A stretch of 32,773 bases of DNA from DATJXG01 sp035500455 (GCA_035500455.1 DATJXG010000317.1:1-32773); one strand, 5' to 3'. Positions 16,189 to 23,825 are shown, counted from the first letter of the stretch. Notes: generated from the letters alone by a model not told the origin. A program made the numbers and translations.

Positions 16189-16398
16189 ATGTTCGGTTCC
16201 TACAAGGTAAAAATCGAAGGCGAACTGCTCGAAAGAGTCGAGCGCTGCGCCGAGGCGTCGGGCTACGGCTCGGTGGACGAATTCGTCACCCACATGCTGG
16301 AAAAAGAAACCAAGAAGATTCTCGGGCCCGACAAGGGCGAGTCGCCCTCGCAGGAAGTTGTGAAGAAGCGCCTGCAGGGATTGGGCTACATCGAGTAG
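16189..16398 (+). CDS. Small RHH-like protein with C-terminal LGYIE motif (copy 2)
   Basis: A 69-residue protein with a strand-helix-helix front (YKVKIEGELLERVERCAEAS then GSVDEFVTHMLEKET) like ribbon-helix-helix proteins, and the ending VVKKRLQGLGYIE. It is the paralogue of the 66-residue protein at 10225-10425. An excellent Shine-Dalgarno AAGGAGG lies 5 bases before the ATG. The stop TAG is followed immediately by the ATG of the membrane protein gene, so the two are co-translated. Its fixed place beside AP genes and a membrane protein, and not beside a toxin, suggests a structural or regulatory partner of that system. Confidence 0.8.
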   Translation: MFGSYKVKIEGELLERVERCAEASGYGSVDEFVTHMLEKETKKILGPDKGESPSQEVVKKRLQGLGYIE

Positions 16399-17214
16399 AT
16401 GCTCACCTTGTCTCTCGCCGCTGTCATGACGTTTCCTGCCCTCGCCGCACTGGCGCAGATCAACCCGCTGCTGCTGGTGATTCTGTTATCCGTCGTGGTC
16501 GGGCTTTGCATGGTTCTGATCTTCGGCTACATCTCCGACCAGAAAGCCATCCACGCCGCCAAAGACCACCTCAAAGCCCACCTGCTCGCGGTGCGCCTAT
16601 TCCAGGACCAGCTCCCGGTGGTACTGCGCTCCTACGGCCGAATTTTGCGCGGCACCGTCACCTACCTGCGACATGCTTTCAAACCGTTGCTGTTCGTGAT
16701 CATTCCGATCACGCTGATGCTGGTGCAGATTGACCGGTACCTGGGATGGTCGGCGCTGCAACCGGGCGAGAACTTTGTGCTCAAGGCCCACGTGACCAGC
16801 CCGGCCATGCTCGACCAGATCTCTTTGAACCTGCCTCCGGGAATTTCCGCTTCGGCGCCGCCGGTGCACATTCCGGCAGAGAACGAAATCGTCTGGCGGC
16901 TGCTGCCTAATACGGACGGCCACTACACGGTAAACCTCGCCGCCGGAAACCAAACATTCGGCAAACAGGTAGTGGTCGCGCCGGGACTCGCCCGCCTTTC
17001 AACCGTCCGCCTGCGCGCCCCTTACTGGGAACGCTTCTTTTCGTCGGGAGAATCGGCGCTGCCCGCCGCCAGCCCGATTGAAGCCATCGAGGTGAACTAC
17101 CCGTCGCGCAGCATTGAGTTTGCCTGGCTGCAGTGGAACTGGATCGTCCTGTTTTTCGTTCTTTCGCTGACGTCAGGATTTATCTTTAAGAGCATTCTGG
17201 GAATCCAGATATGA
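16399..17214 (+). CDS. Three-TM membrane protein resembling the Oxa1/EMC3 layout, unknown function
   Basis: A 271-residue inner-membrane protein. TM1 covers about residues 18-46 (NPLLLVILLSVVVGLCMVLI). It is followed by a basic, helical cytoplasmic hairpin (about 47-93, with DQKAIHAAKDHLKAHLLAVR), then TM2 (about 94-112). A beta-rich ~100-residue domain follows, probably periplasmic, and TM3 (about 245-265) ends the protein. TM1, coiled hairpin, TM2 and a last TM recall the Oxa1/YidC/EMC3 insertase core; this is shape-based inference, and sequence identity cannot be tested here. Its ATG follows the RHH stop directly, and its stop overlaps the AP5 start (ATGA). I do not recognise a named family. 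Confidence 0.8.
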   Translation: MLTLSLAAVMTFPALAALAQINPLLLVILLSVVVGLCMVLIFGYISDQKAIHAAKDHLKAHLLAVRLFQDQLPVVLRSYGRILRGTVTYLRHAFKPLLFVIIPITLMLVQIDRYLGWSALQPGENFVLKAHVTSPAMLDQISLNLPPGISASAPPVHIPAENEIVWRLLPNTDGHYTVNLAAGNQTFGKQVVVAPGLARLSTVRLRAPYWERFFSSGESALPAASPIEAIEVNYPSRSIEFAWLQWNWIVLFFVLSLTSGFIFKSILGIQI

Positions 17215-19421
17215 AGTTGACGGGTGGAACTGCGGCAACGGGTGTGGACGAGCCGCGAAGCGGCGCGCTTTTATTCCTCCTCGCCGCCATCATCTTGTTT
17301 GCCCTGCCCGCTCACGCCTATGCCGGCCCCGGCGCCGGCTTCGCCGTGCTTTCGTCTTTCTGGACAATCATCGTCGCCTTCCTCTACTCGCTCTACTCGT
17401 TCCTCACCTGGCCTATCCGACAACTCTTCCGCTTTTTGCGCCGCCGCAAAGCCTACGGCAAGGCCCGTTTCAAGCGCGCCGTGATTCTCGGCTTCGACGG
17501 CATGGACCCCGAACTCGCTGCCCGCTTCATTCAGGAAGGCCGCCTGCCCAACCTGGAGAAACTGCAGCAGTCCGGAACGTTCAGCAAGCTGCGCACCACC
17601 TTCCCGCCGATTTCGCCGGTCGCCTGGTCCACGTTTATGACCGGTCTCAATCCCGGCAAGCACAATATCTACGACTTCCTCGCCCGCGATCTGAACAGCT
17701 ACCTGCCGTTCCTCTCATCGGCTGAGATCAAAGGACCGAAGCGCCACTTCAAGCTCGGCAAATACACGATTCCTCTCGGCAAGCCGACCATCAGGGGAAT
17801 GCGCCGCGGGCGCCCTTTCTGGCACTGGCTGGCCGATACTGGCATCTTCTGCTCCATCATCCGCGTGCCGGTCACGTTCCCGCCGGAGAAATTTCCCGGC
17901 ATCCTGCTCTCCGGCATGTGCGTCCCCGATCTGAAGGGCAGCCAGGGGACTTTCTGTTTCTGCACCACGCGCGCCAGTTCCGATAAGTTCCGCGAAGGCG
18001 GCGTGCGCGTTCCCGTGGAACCCGCCCATGGCAGTCGCAACGGCGCCTGGCGCTCATATATCCCCGGCCCCGACGATCCTCTCACCCCCGGCCGCGAACT
18101 GCGCGCCGATTTCGAAATCCACTCCGACCCCGCGCGCGCCCAGGCCCGCATTACCATCGGCGATGAAAAATTCAACTTGAAGCTCGGCGAGTATTCCCCC
18201 TGGGTGCCGGTAAAGTTCAAATCTGCCCTCGGCTTCAGCGCCCGCGGCATCTGCCGCTTCCATGTGAATGAGCTTTCGCCCGAGATCGGAATTTACGTCA
18301 CGCCGGTGAACATCGATCCCGGCCGGCCCGATCTGCCGATCTCCCACCCGGTCACCTATTCCATCTATCTCGCCAAGCTCTTCGGCCCCTACGCCACGCT
18401 CGGCCTGGCGGAAGATACCTGGGCGCTCAACGAAGAAGTTCTCGATGACGATGCTTTCCTCGCCCAGGCCTACGACAATCACAACGACCGCGAGCGCATG
18501 CTTTTCGACGCCCTGGAGAAAACCCAAAACGGCCTATGCGCCTGCGTCTTCGACACCACCGACCGCGTGCAGCACATGTTCTGGCGCTATCTGGAAGACA
18601 ACCATCCCGCGGCTCGCGGCGTTGCCCCCGCGAACCGGCCGCTGGTGATCCAGAAACTGTACGGGCGTGTAGATGCCCTGATCGGCAAAGTCATGCAGCA
18701 GATCGACGATGAGACTTTGCTGCTGGTGATCTCCGATCACGGCTTCCAATCCTTCGCCCGCTGCGTGAATCTCAATGCCTGGCTGCATCAGAACGGATAT
18801 CTCGCGCTGAAGGCAGGAAAAACCGAAAGCCGCGACTGGTTCGAGGATGTGGACTGGTCCCGCACCCGCGCCTACACTATGGGCCTCAACGGCCTGTATG
18901 TGAATTTGAAGGGACGCGAGCGCGAAGGCACCGTCGAGCCGGGCGCCGAAGCCGAAGCGTTGAAGGCAGAACTGCGCAGCAAGCTGAATGGCCTGCTGGA
19001 CCCGGAGTTGAACCGCGCCGGCATTACTGACGTTTTCGATTGCGACGCCGTTTACGCCGGCCCTTACGTGGACAACGCACCCGACCTGATCGTGGGTTAC
19101 GGCCGCGGCTATCGCGCTGCGTGGGACTCGGTCACGGGAAGAGTCACTCGGCCGATTTTCGAAGACAACACCAAAGCCTGGAGCGGCGACCACTGTGTCG
19201 ATCCCCGCCTGGTTCCCGGCGTGCTTTTCAGCAACCAGAAGATCGCCGACGAGCATCCGGCCATAGTGGACGTAGCCCCGACCATCCTGCAACAGTTCGG
19301 CCTGCACATCCCCGCCCACTTCGACGGCAAGCCCTGGACGCTCGCCGCAAATCGCACAGCGCCAGATGTAGGCGCGGGCGTCCCCGCCCGTGCGGGCGGC
19401 GCCACAGACTCCCAGGTTTAG
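17211..19421 (+). CDS. Membrane-anchored alkaline phosphatase superfamily enzyme (AP5)
   Basis: A 736-residue enzyme with two hydrophobic segments at the N-terminus (about residues 19-37 and 44-66), then a basic stretch, then the catalytic fold: VILGFDGMD (D96), PPISPVAWS (S135), TTDRVQHMFW, LLVISDHGF and WSGDHCVD. It is the paralogue of AP4. The basic RRRKAYGKARFKR after TM2 suggests that the catalytic part may face the cytoplasm, though topology is uncertain. It starts in an ATGA overlap with the three-TM protein gene. The last ~18 codons (DVGAGVPARAGG and following) are encoded by the palindromic repeat at 19366, so the original C-terminus ended earlier and has been extended by repeat insertion. 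Confidence 0.88.
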   Translation: MKLTGGTAATGVDEPRSGALLFLLAAIILFALPAHAYAGPGAGFAVLSSFWTIIVAFLYSLYSFLTWPIRQLFRFLRRRKAYGKARFKRAVILGFDGMDPELAARFIQEGRLPNLEKLQQSGTFSKLRTTFPPISPVAWSTFMTGLNPGKHNIYDFLARDLNSYLPFLSSAEIKGPKRHFKLGKYTIPLGKPTIRGMRRGRPFWHWLADTGIFCSIIRVPVTFPPEKFPGILLSGMCVPDLKGSQGTFCFCTTRASSDKFREGGVRVPVEPAHGSRNGAWRSYIPGPDDPLTPGRELRADFEIHSDPARAQARITIGDEKFNLKLGEYSPWVPVKFKSALGFSARGICRFHVNELSPEIGIYVTPVNIDPGRPDLPISHPVTYSIYLAKLFGPYATLGLAEDTWALNEEVLDDDAFLAQAYDNHNDRERMLFDALEKTQNGLCACVFDTTDRVQHMFWRYLEDNHPAARGVAPANRPLVIQKLYGRVDALIGKVMQQIDDETLLLVISDHGFQSFARCVNLNAWLHQNGYLALKAGKTESRDWFEDVDWSRTRAYTMGLNGLYVNLKGREREGTVEPGAEAEALKAELRSKLNGLLDPELNRAGITDVFDCDAVYAGPYVDNAPDLIVGYGRGYRAAWDSVTGRVTRPIFEDNTKAWSGDHCVDPRLVPGVLFSNQKIADEHPAIVDVAPTILQQFGLHIPAHFDGKPWTLAANRTAPDVGAGVPARAGGATDSQV

Positions 19422-19464
19422 CTTTGAGGAGACCAACGCACGAGCGGGACGCCCGCGCCTACAT
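19366..19464. repeat. GC-rich palindrome (GTAGGCGCGGGCG family), copy 2
   Basis: The left arm (19366-19394, ATGTAGGCGCGGGCG...CCGCCCGTGCGG) and the right arm (19436-19464, its inverse) match those of copy 1. The left arm is read in frame as the C-terminal tail of AP5. The right arm touches the TGA stop of methionine aminopeptidase (19464-19466). The two convergent genes therefore both end in the element. Confidence 0.85.
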
Positions 19465-20207
19465 CACGCGGCGGTCAACAAGATCGGCTCGCCGCGCGTA
19501 ATCACCAGCGTGTGCTCATAATGGGCTGAGGGCTTGCCGTCGGCGGTGCGCACTGTCCAACCATCTTTCGCCAGCACCGACCGCCCCGAACCCGCCGCAA
19601 TGATCGGCTCTACCGTAATCACCAGTCCCTCGGTAAGAATCTCCGAAGCTTCCGGATCGGCAAAGTTCGGCACCCGCGGCGCTTCGTGAATCGTGCGCCC
19701 AATTCCATGGCCGCCCAGTTCGCGAATCACGGAAAATCCGCTGCGCCGTACTTCCCGCTCCACGATGCGCCCAATCTCCGATACCCGGAATCCGTCCCGC
19801 GCCACCAGCATCGCCTTGGCAAAGGCACGCTCGGCGCAGGCGATCAACCGCTGGCTCAGTTCCGGCGCTACCCCCACCGCAACCGACTCCGCCGCGTCCG
19901 CCATGAAGCCATCCTTTTCCACGGTGACATCGAGTTTCAGCAGATCGCCATCCCGCAGGGCGCGGTCGCCGGGAATCCCATGCACGGCTTCTTCATTCAG
20001 GCTGATGCAGCTCGTGCCCGGGAAGCGATAAACCATCGAAGGTGCGGAGCGCGCCCCGTGCTCGTGCATGACGCGCGCGCCCGCTTCATCCAATTCCGCG
20101 GTGGTGACGCCGGGGCGAACCTGTTCCTTCATCGCCTCCAGCATCAGCCGCACCACGCGGCCCGCTTCGCGCAAGCCCGCAAGTTCTTCAGGAGTGTTGA
20201 TCGACAT
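19464..20207 (-). CDS. map: Type I methionine aminopeptidase
   Basis: Removes the initiator Met from nascent proteins in the cytoplasm. The 247-residue length is that of a bare type I enzyme. All metal and catalytic residues are in the expected places: H76, D93, D104, H167, E200 and E231, in the motifs EAVHGIPG, LKLDVTVEKDGFMADAAES, GGHGIG, VITVEP and YEHTLV. I chose the ATG at 20205-20207 (MSINTPEEL) because the longer upstream frame encodes only Arg/Gly-rich filler. No zinc-ribbon extension is present. It is the last gene of a run with the zinc-finger membrane protein and the MBL hydrolase, and it converges on AP5. Confidence 0.94.
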   Translation of the reverse strand: MSINTPEELAGLREAGRVVRLMLEAMKEQVRPGVTTAELDEAGARVMHEHGARSAPSMVYRFPGTSCISLNEEAVHGIPGDRALRDGDLLKLDVTVEKDGFMADAAESVAVGVAPELSQRLIACAERAFAKAMLVARDGFRVSEIGRIVEREVRRSGFSVIRELGGHGIGRTIHEAPRVPNFADPEASEILTEGLVITVEPIIAAGSGRSVLAKDGWTVRTADGKPSAHYEHTLVITRGEPILLTAA

Positions 20208-20214
20208 GCTCGGT

Positions 20215-20250
20215 TTTTCTCCGCCTTCTCTGCGCCTCCGCGGTTCAAGT
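20215..20250. repeat. Degenerate single arm of CTCTGCG-type repeat
   Basis: TTCTCCGCC, TTCTCTGCG and CCTCCGCGG units fill the 50-bp gap between map and the zinc-finger gene. It resembles the arms at 329-450 and 22048-22103 but lacks the TTTAAGATTTTG end. Confidence 0.4.
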
Positions 20251-20257
20251 TCGGAAC

Positions 20258-20701
20258 TCACGGCTGCCCGATGATCTTCACCCGAATCTCTTCCGGCAGC
20301 CGCTCGCGAATCTCCGCCGGCAACCGGTCGTGTACGTGGCGCGCTCCCAGCCGGGCAACATCCAGTGCCGCCATGGGCGCGGGAGTCGCCACCGCCACCG
20401 CCAGCCACAACAGGGCGGAAAGCGAGAACCCCGCCAGCGCCGCCAGTTCCAGCCAGAACGCGTGGCGCGGCGCAAAATGGCGGATCACGCCAAACACCAG
20501 CAGAAACACCGCGGCGGAAACCGAGGCCAGGGCAATCAGCGAAAGATCGATGGTGCGGTGCAGATGCTGGCGGGAGCGGCAGCGCTCGCAGGCCGCAAGA
20601 TGCGCCTCGTAGTCGCCGCGCATTTCGGGAGCGATCCCGGAAATATCGTAGCGCCAGCCGGCAAGAATTTTCCCCACGACGGGATCAACGCATTCGCTCA
20701 T
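20258..20701 (-). CDS. Putative zinc-finger (anti-sigma-like) membrane protein
   Basis: A 147-residue protein with an N-terminal H34-x3-C38-x2-C41 motif, the core of the putative zinc-finger (ZAS-like) domain of anti-sigma factors; C4 could be the fourth ligand. Two hydrophobic segments follow (about 53-73 and 82-105), and the C-terminal 40 residues are amphipathic with repeated RLPAEIRERLPEEIR. No sigma factor gene is adjacent, so the anti-sigma role is only suggested by the motif. It lies 17 bp after the MBL hydrolase gene on the same strand and 50 bp before map. Confidence 0.75.
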   Translation of the reverse strand: MSECVDPVVGKILAGWRYDISGIAPEMRGDYEAHLAACERCRSRQHLHRTIDLSLIALASVSAAVFLLVFGVIRHFAPRHAFWLELAALAGFSLSALLWLAVAVATPAPMAALDVARLGARHVHDRLPAEIRERLPEEIRVKIIGQP

Positions 20702-20718
20702 ATGACGACTAACGCCGC

Positions 20719-21522
20719 CTACAGCCAGAGCGGCTGCAGCGCTTCCGTCTGCGCCGCCAGCAGCACCCGGTTGTGCAAGAGCGTGCGGCGGGAGCCCAGG
20801 GCCTTCTCGGCCGCTCTCCGCGCCAGGTCAGGATGGTTGTTCTGCTCAGAGAGGTGCGCCAGCACTACATAGGATGCGCATCCATCATAGTCGGAGGCAA
20901 AAAAATCCGCGAGCGCGTCATTCGATAAATGCCCCACGCGGCTCATCACCCGCTGCTTCACCGACCAGGGATACGGCCCCACGCGCAGCATCTCGACATC
21001 GTGGTTCGATTCCACCACCAGTACGTCGCAGCCCCGCAAATGATCGCAAACGCTGGCCGGAACGTATCCCAGATCGGTGGCAAAGCCCAGCTTCACGCCC
21101 TCGGCGCGAAAGGTGAATCCCACGGGATCAGCGGCGTCATGCGGAATGGTAAAGGGCATCACGGCAATGTCGCCGATGTGAAATCCGCGTCCGGCGGAGA
21201 ATAGCTCGAGCTTCCGCATCTCCGGCGGCTCTCCGGTTTCATCGCGCAGAAAACGTGCCCACGTCTGGTGGGTCGCGCCGGAAATGTATACCGGCACGCC
21301 CAGCTTTTTGGCCAGCGTGGCCAGCCCGTACACGTGGTCAGAGTGCTCATGGGTGATCAGGATGGCGGAGAGCGCATGCGGATCGTGCCCCAGCGACTTC
21401 ATCCGCTTGAAAGTTTCGCGGCAGGAAATGCCGGCATCCACCAGCAGGCGCGTAGTGGAGCTGCTGACAAGCGCAGTGTTGCCTCGGCTGCCACTAGCCA
21501 GCACGGTCAGGGAAACCGCCAT
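20719..21522 (-). CDS. YycJ/WalJ-type metallo-beta-lactamase-fold hydrolase
   Basis: A 267-residue cytoplasmic MBL-fold protein. It starts with the LTVLASGSRGNTALV signature of the YycJ (VicX/WalJ) group and has the metal motif H58-E-H60-S-D62-H63. Later His/Asp ligands are in the PFTIPHDAADPVGF, GFATDLGY and VVESNHD segments. In Firmicutes, relatives sit beside the WalRK two-component system and are linked to DNA repair and 5' exonuclease activity; no such partners are seen here. It starts the minus-strand run MBL, zinc-finger protein, map. Confidence 0.87.
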   Translation of the reverse strand: MAVSLTVLASGSRGNTALVSSSTTRLLVDAGISCRETFKRMKSLGHDPHALSAILITHEHSDHVYGLATLAKKLGVPVYISGATHQTWARFLRDETGEPPEMRKLELFSAGRGFHIGDIAVMPFTIPHDAADPVGFTFRAEGVKLGFATDLGYVPASVCDHLRGCDVLVVESNHDVEMLRVGPYPWSVKQRVMSRVGHLSNDALADFFASDYDGCASYVVLAHLSEQNNHPDLARRAAEKALGSRRTLLHNRVLLAAQTEALQPLWL

Positions 21523-21645
21523 AAACGAAGCATACCCGCTGCGCCGGTGGAAATGGAGTAACTTTCTGGTTAGCCGCCACCTTTCCCCGCCCCGTGCTGT
21601 GCCATTCTCGGGCAGTTCCCTTTGCCAGGAGCTGTCTCCACGCAG

Positions 21646-22008
21646 TTATTTCTGCAGGAAGATCGCGGCCATGGCCCGGCGCATCACCGAGCCGGCATAG
21701 GCGCCCACCGTCCCCGTCAGAAATCCCAGAAATGATTCATATACCTGCGCCCGGTCGGGCGGCTGCTTCCATAGCCAGTACGCCAGCAGATGCGCAACCG
21801 GGACCAGAGCCGCAACCAGCACCACCCAGCGCCACGGCCTCGCGGGACGCAGCACCCCCAGCAGCATGGTCGCAATCATCACCAGAAGTGCGGTCAGCAA
21901 CAGGTCGGAGACCCAAACGTCAACCCAGCCGGCGCACAGGCCAAGCACCACGCCGGCGACGTAGAAAACGGCATCGCTACGAGCTGCCTGCTCAGCCATG
22001 CTCCCCAT
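21646..22008 (-). CDS. Small membrane protein of unknown function
   Basis: A 120-residue protein with hydrophobic segments at about residues 14-30, 34-53 and 61-79, and a last amphipathic segment with Gly-rich FLGFLTGTVGAYAGSVMRRA. ATGs at residues 1 and 4 are both possible starts. I know of no assigned function. It is oriented with the YycJ gene but 123 bp upstream of it; that gap shows no recognisable element. Confidence 0.6.
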   Translation of the reverse strand: MGSMAEQAARSDAVFYVAGVVLGLCAGWVDVWVSDLLLTALLVMIATMLLGVLRPARPWRWVVLVAALVPVAHLLAYWLWKQPPDRAQVYESFLGFLTGTVGAYAGSVMRRAMAAIFLQK

Positions 22009-22047
22009 TCTAGGCGCTTCAGAAACTCGAGGCTGGAATCGCGTCGC

Positions 22048-22103
22048 ATTCTCTCCGCGGCCTCGGCGGATGTCCTCTGCGGTCTCGGCGCTTTAAGATT
22101 TTG
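22048..22103. repeat. Single arm of the CTCTGCG/TTTAAGATTTTG repeat
   Basis: A 56-bp stretch with TCTCCGCGG, CTCGGCGG, CCTCTGCGG and CTTTAAGATTTTG, closely matching the arms at 329-385 and 16104-16150. It lies in the 200-bp divergent gap between the small membrane protein and the DUF4149-like gene. The remaining bases of the gap show no clear promoter. Confidence 0.65.
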
Positions 22104-22208
22104 TGCCAGCCTGCCGCGTCTCGAAACCCAAAATTCGCCGGGAACCCGCCAGTCGCGAAGCCCTGGGCGGTGTCCGTCCATTCCCGCATAGTGCATAATC
22201 TAGAAGCA

Positions 22209-22673
22209 ATGACATTCCTCCGCTTCCTGGCGCTGCTCTCGCTGATCGTCTGGCTGGGCGGCCTGATCTTCTTCGCTTTCGTGCTCGCCCCCACAGTATT
22301 TTCGGTGCTGCCGACAAAGCATCTGGCAGGATCGGTCGTAAATCGTTCTTTAGGAATGCTGCACTGGATGGGCATCATCGCAGCCATCGTCTTCCTCGCC
22401 AGCTCGATGCTGCTGGCGCGGCTGAGCGGCACGCGCATCTTCGGGGCGCGGCAAACATTGATCTGCGCGATGCTGGCGCTCACCCTGGTCTCGCAGTTCG
22501 GCATCATGCCCAAAATGGCAACGTTGCGCGCCAACATGGGCGAGATCGATACCGTCCCGCAAACCGACCCGGCCCGAGTCCAGTTCGATGCCTTGCACGC
22601 CTGGTCCACACGCGTGGAAGGAGCAGTGCTCTTGCTGGGGCTGGTAGCGGTGTATTTGACGGCAAGCTCTTAG
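22209..22673 (+). CDS. DUF4149-like membrane protein
   Basis: A 154-residue protein with about four hydrophobic segments and the layout of DUF4149 (TMEM205-like) proteins: an N-terminal LSLIVWLGGLIFFAFVLAPTVF, a central LHWMGIIAAIVFL, and a conserved FDALHAWSTRVEGAVLLLG before the last TM. The function is unknown. The ATG at 22209 was chosen because the hydrophobic segment begins at once; the longer frame starts in repeat DNA. The last two codons and the TAG stop (AGC TCT TAG) are the first unit of the heptamer palindrome that follows. Confidence 0.8.
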   Translation: MTFLRFLALLSLIVWLGGLIFFAFVLAPTVFSVLPTKHLAGSVVNRSLGMLHWMGIIAAIVFLASSMLLARLSGTRIFGARQTLICAMLALTLVSQFGIMPKMATLRANMGEIDTVPQTDPARVQFDALHAWSTRVEGAVLLLGLVAVYLTASS

Positions 22674-22745
22674 CTATTAGCTTTTAGCTCTGAAGCTTGA
22701 GACCCGTCAGGGCTAAAGGCTAAGAGCTAACAGCTAAGAGCTATC
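22665..22745. repeat. Heptamer-unit palindrome, AGCTNTT type
   Basis: The left arm (22665-22699) is AGCTCTT, AGCTATT, AGCTTTT, AGCTCTG, AAGCTTG. The right arm (22711-22745) is GGCTAAA, GGCTAAG, AGCTAAC, AGCTAAG, AGCTATC, the inverse theme. The left arm contains the stop of the DUF4149-like gene, and the right arm touches the ATG at 22746, so the palindrome fills the whole intergenic gap and occupies the ribosome-binding position of the next gene. Confidence 0.85.
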
Positions 22746-23825
22746 ATGAAAACCGGCATCATCGGACTGCCGCAAGTCGGCAAAACATCTCTGTTCCGCA
22801 TTCTCACCAAGGCGAGCCTTACCGCCTCTGCCAATCCGCGCGAGGCCCACGTCGGAGTCGCCAAAGTTCCCGACGACCGTCTCGACCGCCTGGCCGCCCT
22901 GTTCAACCCCAAGAAACTCACCCACGCATCGGTCGAGTATGTCGATGTCGGCGCCATCGGCCAGGAGGCCCTCAAAGAGAGCGGCTACATCGGCCACCTG
23001 CGCAATGTGGACGCCCTCGCCCACGTGGTGCGCGCCTTCGAAGACGATTCCATCCCCCACGTCGGCCCTATCGATCCGTTGCGCGACATCAAGAATGTCG
23101 AATTCGACCTGATGGTCAGCGACCTGGGTCAAATCGAAAAACGCCTCGAGCGGGTGGAAAAAGATCTGAAGAAAATGCGCTCGCCGGAGCTGGAAGCTGA
23201 ATTTCCCTTGCTGAAGCGTGCCAAAGAGCACGTGGAAAGTGAAAAGCCGCTGCGCGAAATGGAGATGACCCCGGAAGACAAAAAGCGCCTGCGCGGATTC
23301 ATGTTTCTCAGCGAGAAGCCCATCCTGTACGTTCTGAACATCGGTGAGAGCGCCGAACTGGGCAAAGAATTGGAAGAAGCGGTCGGCAAGTACAAGCTGA
23401 CCGAAGTAGCTTCCCGTCCCAACGCCGGGGCCACAGCTATCTGCGGCAAAGTGGAAGCTGAACTCGCCGAGATGAGCGACGCGGATGCCGCTGAATTCCT
23501 CGCCAGCTATGGCCTCAAAGAAAGCGGACTGTCGCGCCTAATCCGCACCACCTACCACCTGCTGGGACTGATCTCCTTCTTCACCGCCGGCGAAGACGAG
23601 TGCCGCGCCTGGACCATTCCCGCCAACACCCGCGCCCAGCAAGGCGCCGGCGCCATCCACTCCGACCTGGAGAAGCACTTCATCCGCGCCGAAACCATCC
23701 GCTGGGATCAGCTTCTGGAAGAAGGCTCCGAAGCCAATGCCCGCGCTCATGGCAAATTGCGCCTGGAAGGCAAGGACTACATCGTGCAGGATGGCGACGT
23801 GATGCATATCCGGCACTCGGGGTAA
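22746..23825 (+). CDS. Divergent YchF-like (Obg-family) GTPase/ATPase
   Basis: A 359-residue protein of the YchF type, a ribosome-associated P-loop NTPase with a C-terminal TGS domain. The P-loop is GLPQVGKTS (G7-S15), where most YchF proteins have GLPNVGKST. The G3 region is VEYVDVGAIGQEAL in place of the usual DIAGL, and the G4 region is YVLNIGE, near the YchF N-x-x-E and unlike the Obg NKxD. The TGS-containing end has GLISFFTAGEDECRAWTIP, HSDLEKHFIRAETI and GKDYIVQDGDVMHIRHS, all typical of YchF. The ATG is preceded only by the heptamer arm, whose AAGAG could serve as a ribosome site. It may be a paralogue of canonical ychF, so no symbol is given. Confidence 0.85.
   Translation: MKTGIIGLPQVGKTSLFRILTKASLTASANPREAHVGVAKVPDDRLDRLAALFNPKKLTHASVEYVDVGAIGQEALKESGYIGHLRNVDALAHVVRAFEDDSIPHVGPIDPLRDIKNVEFDLMVSDLGQIEKRLERVEKDLKKMRSPELEAEFPLLKRAKEHVESEKPLREMEMTPEDKKRLRGFMFLSEKPILYVLNIGESAELGKELEEAVGKYKLTEVASRPNAGATAICGKVEAELAEMSDADAAEFLASYGLKESGLSRLIRTTYHLLGLISFFTAGEDECRAWTIPANTRAQQGAGAIHSDLEKHFIRAETIRWDQLLEEGSEANARAHGKLRLEGKDYIVQDGDVMHIRHSG

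Noticed and set aside
18534..19436. 300-residue minus-strand frame
   Set aside because: It lies opposite the AP5 catalytic domain and has no recognisable fold.
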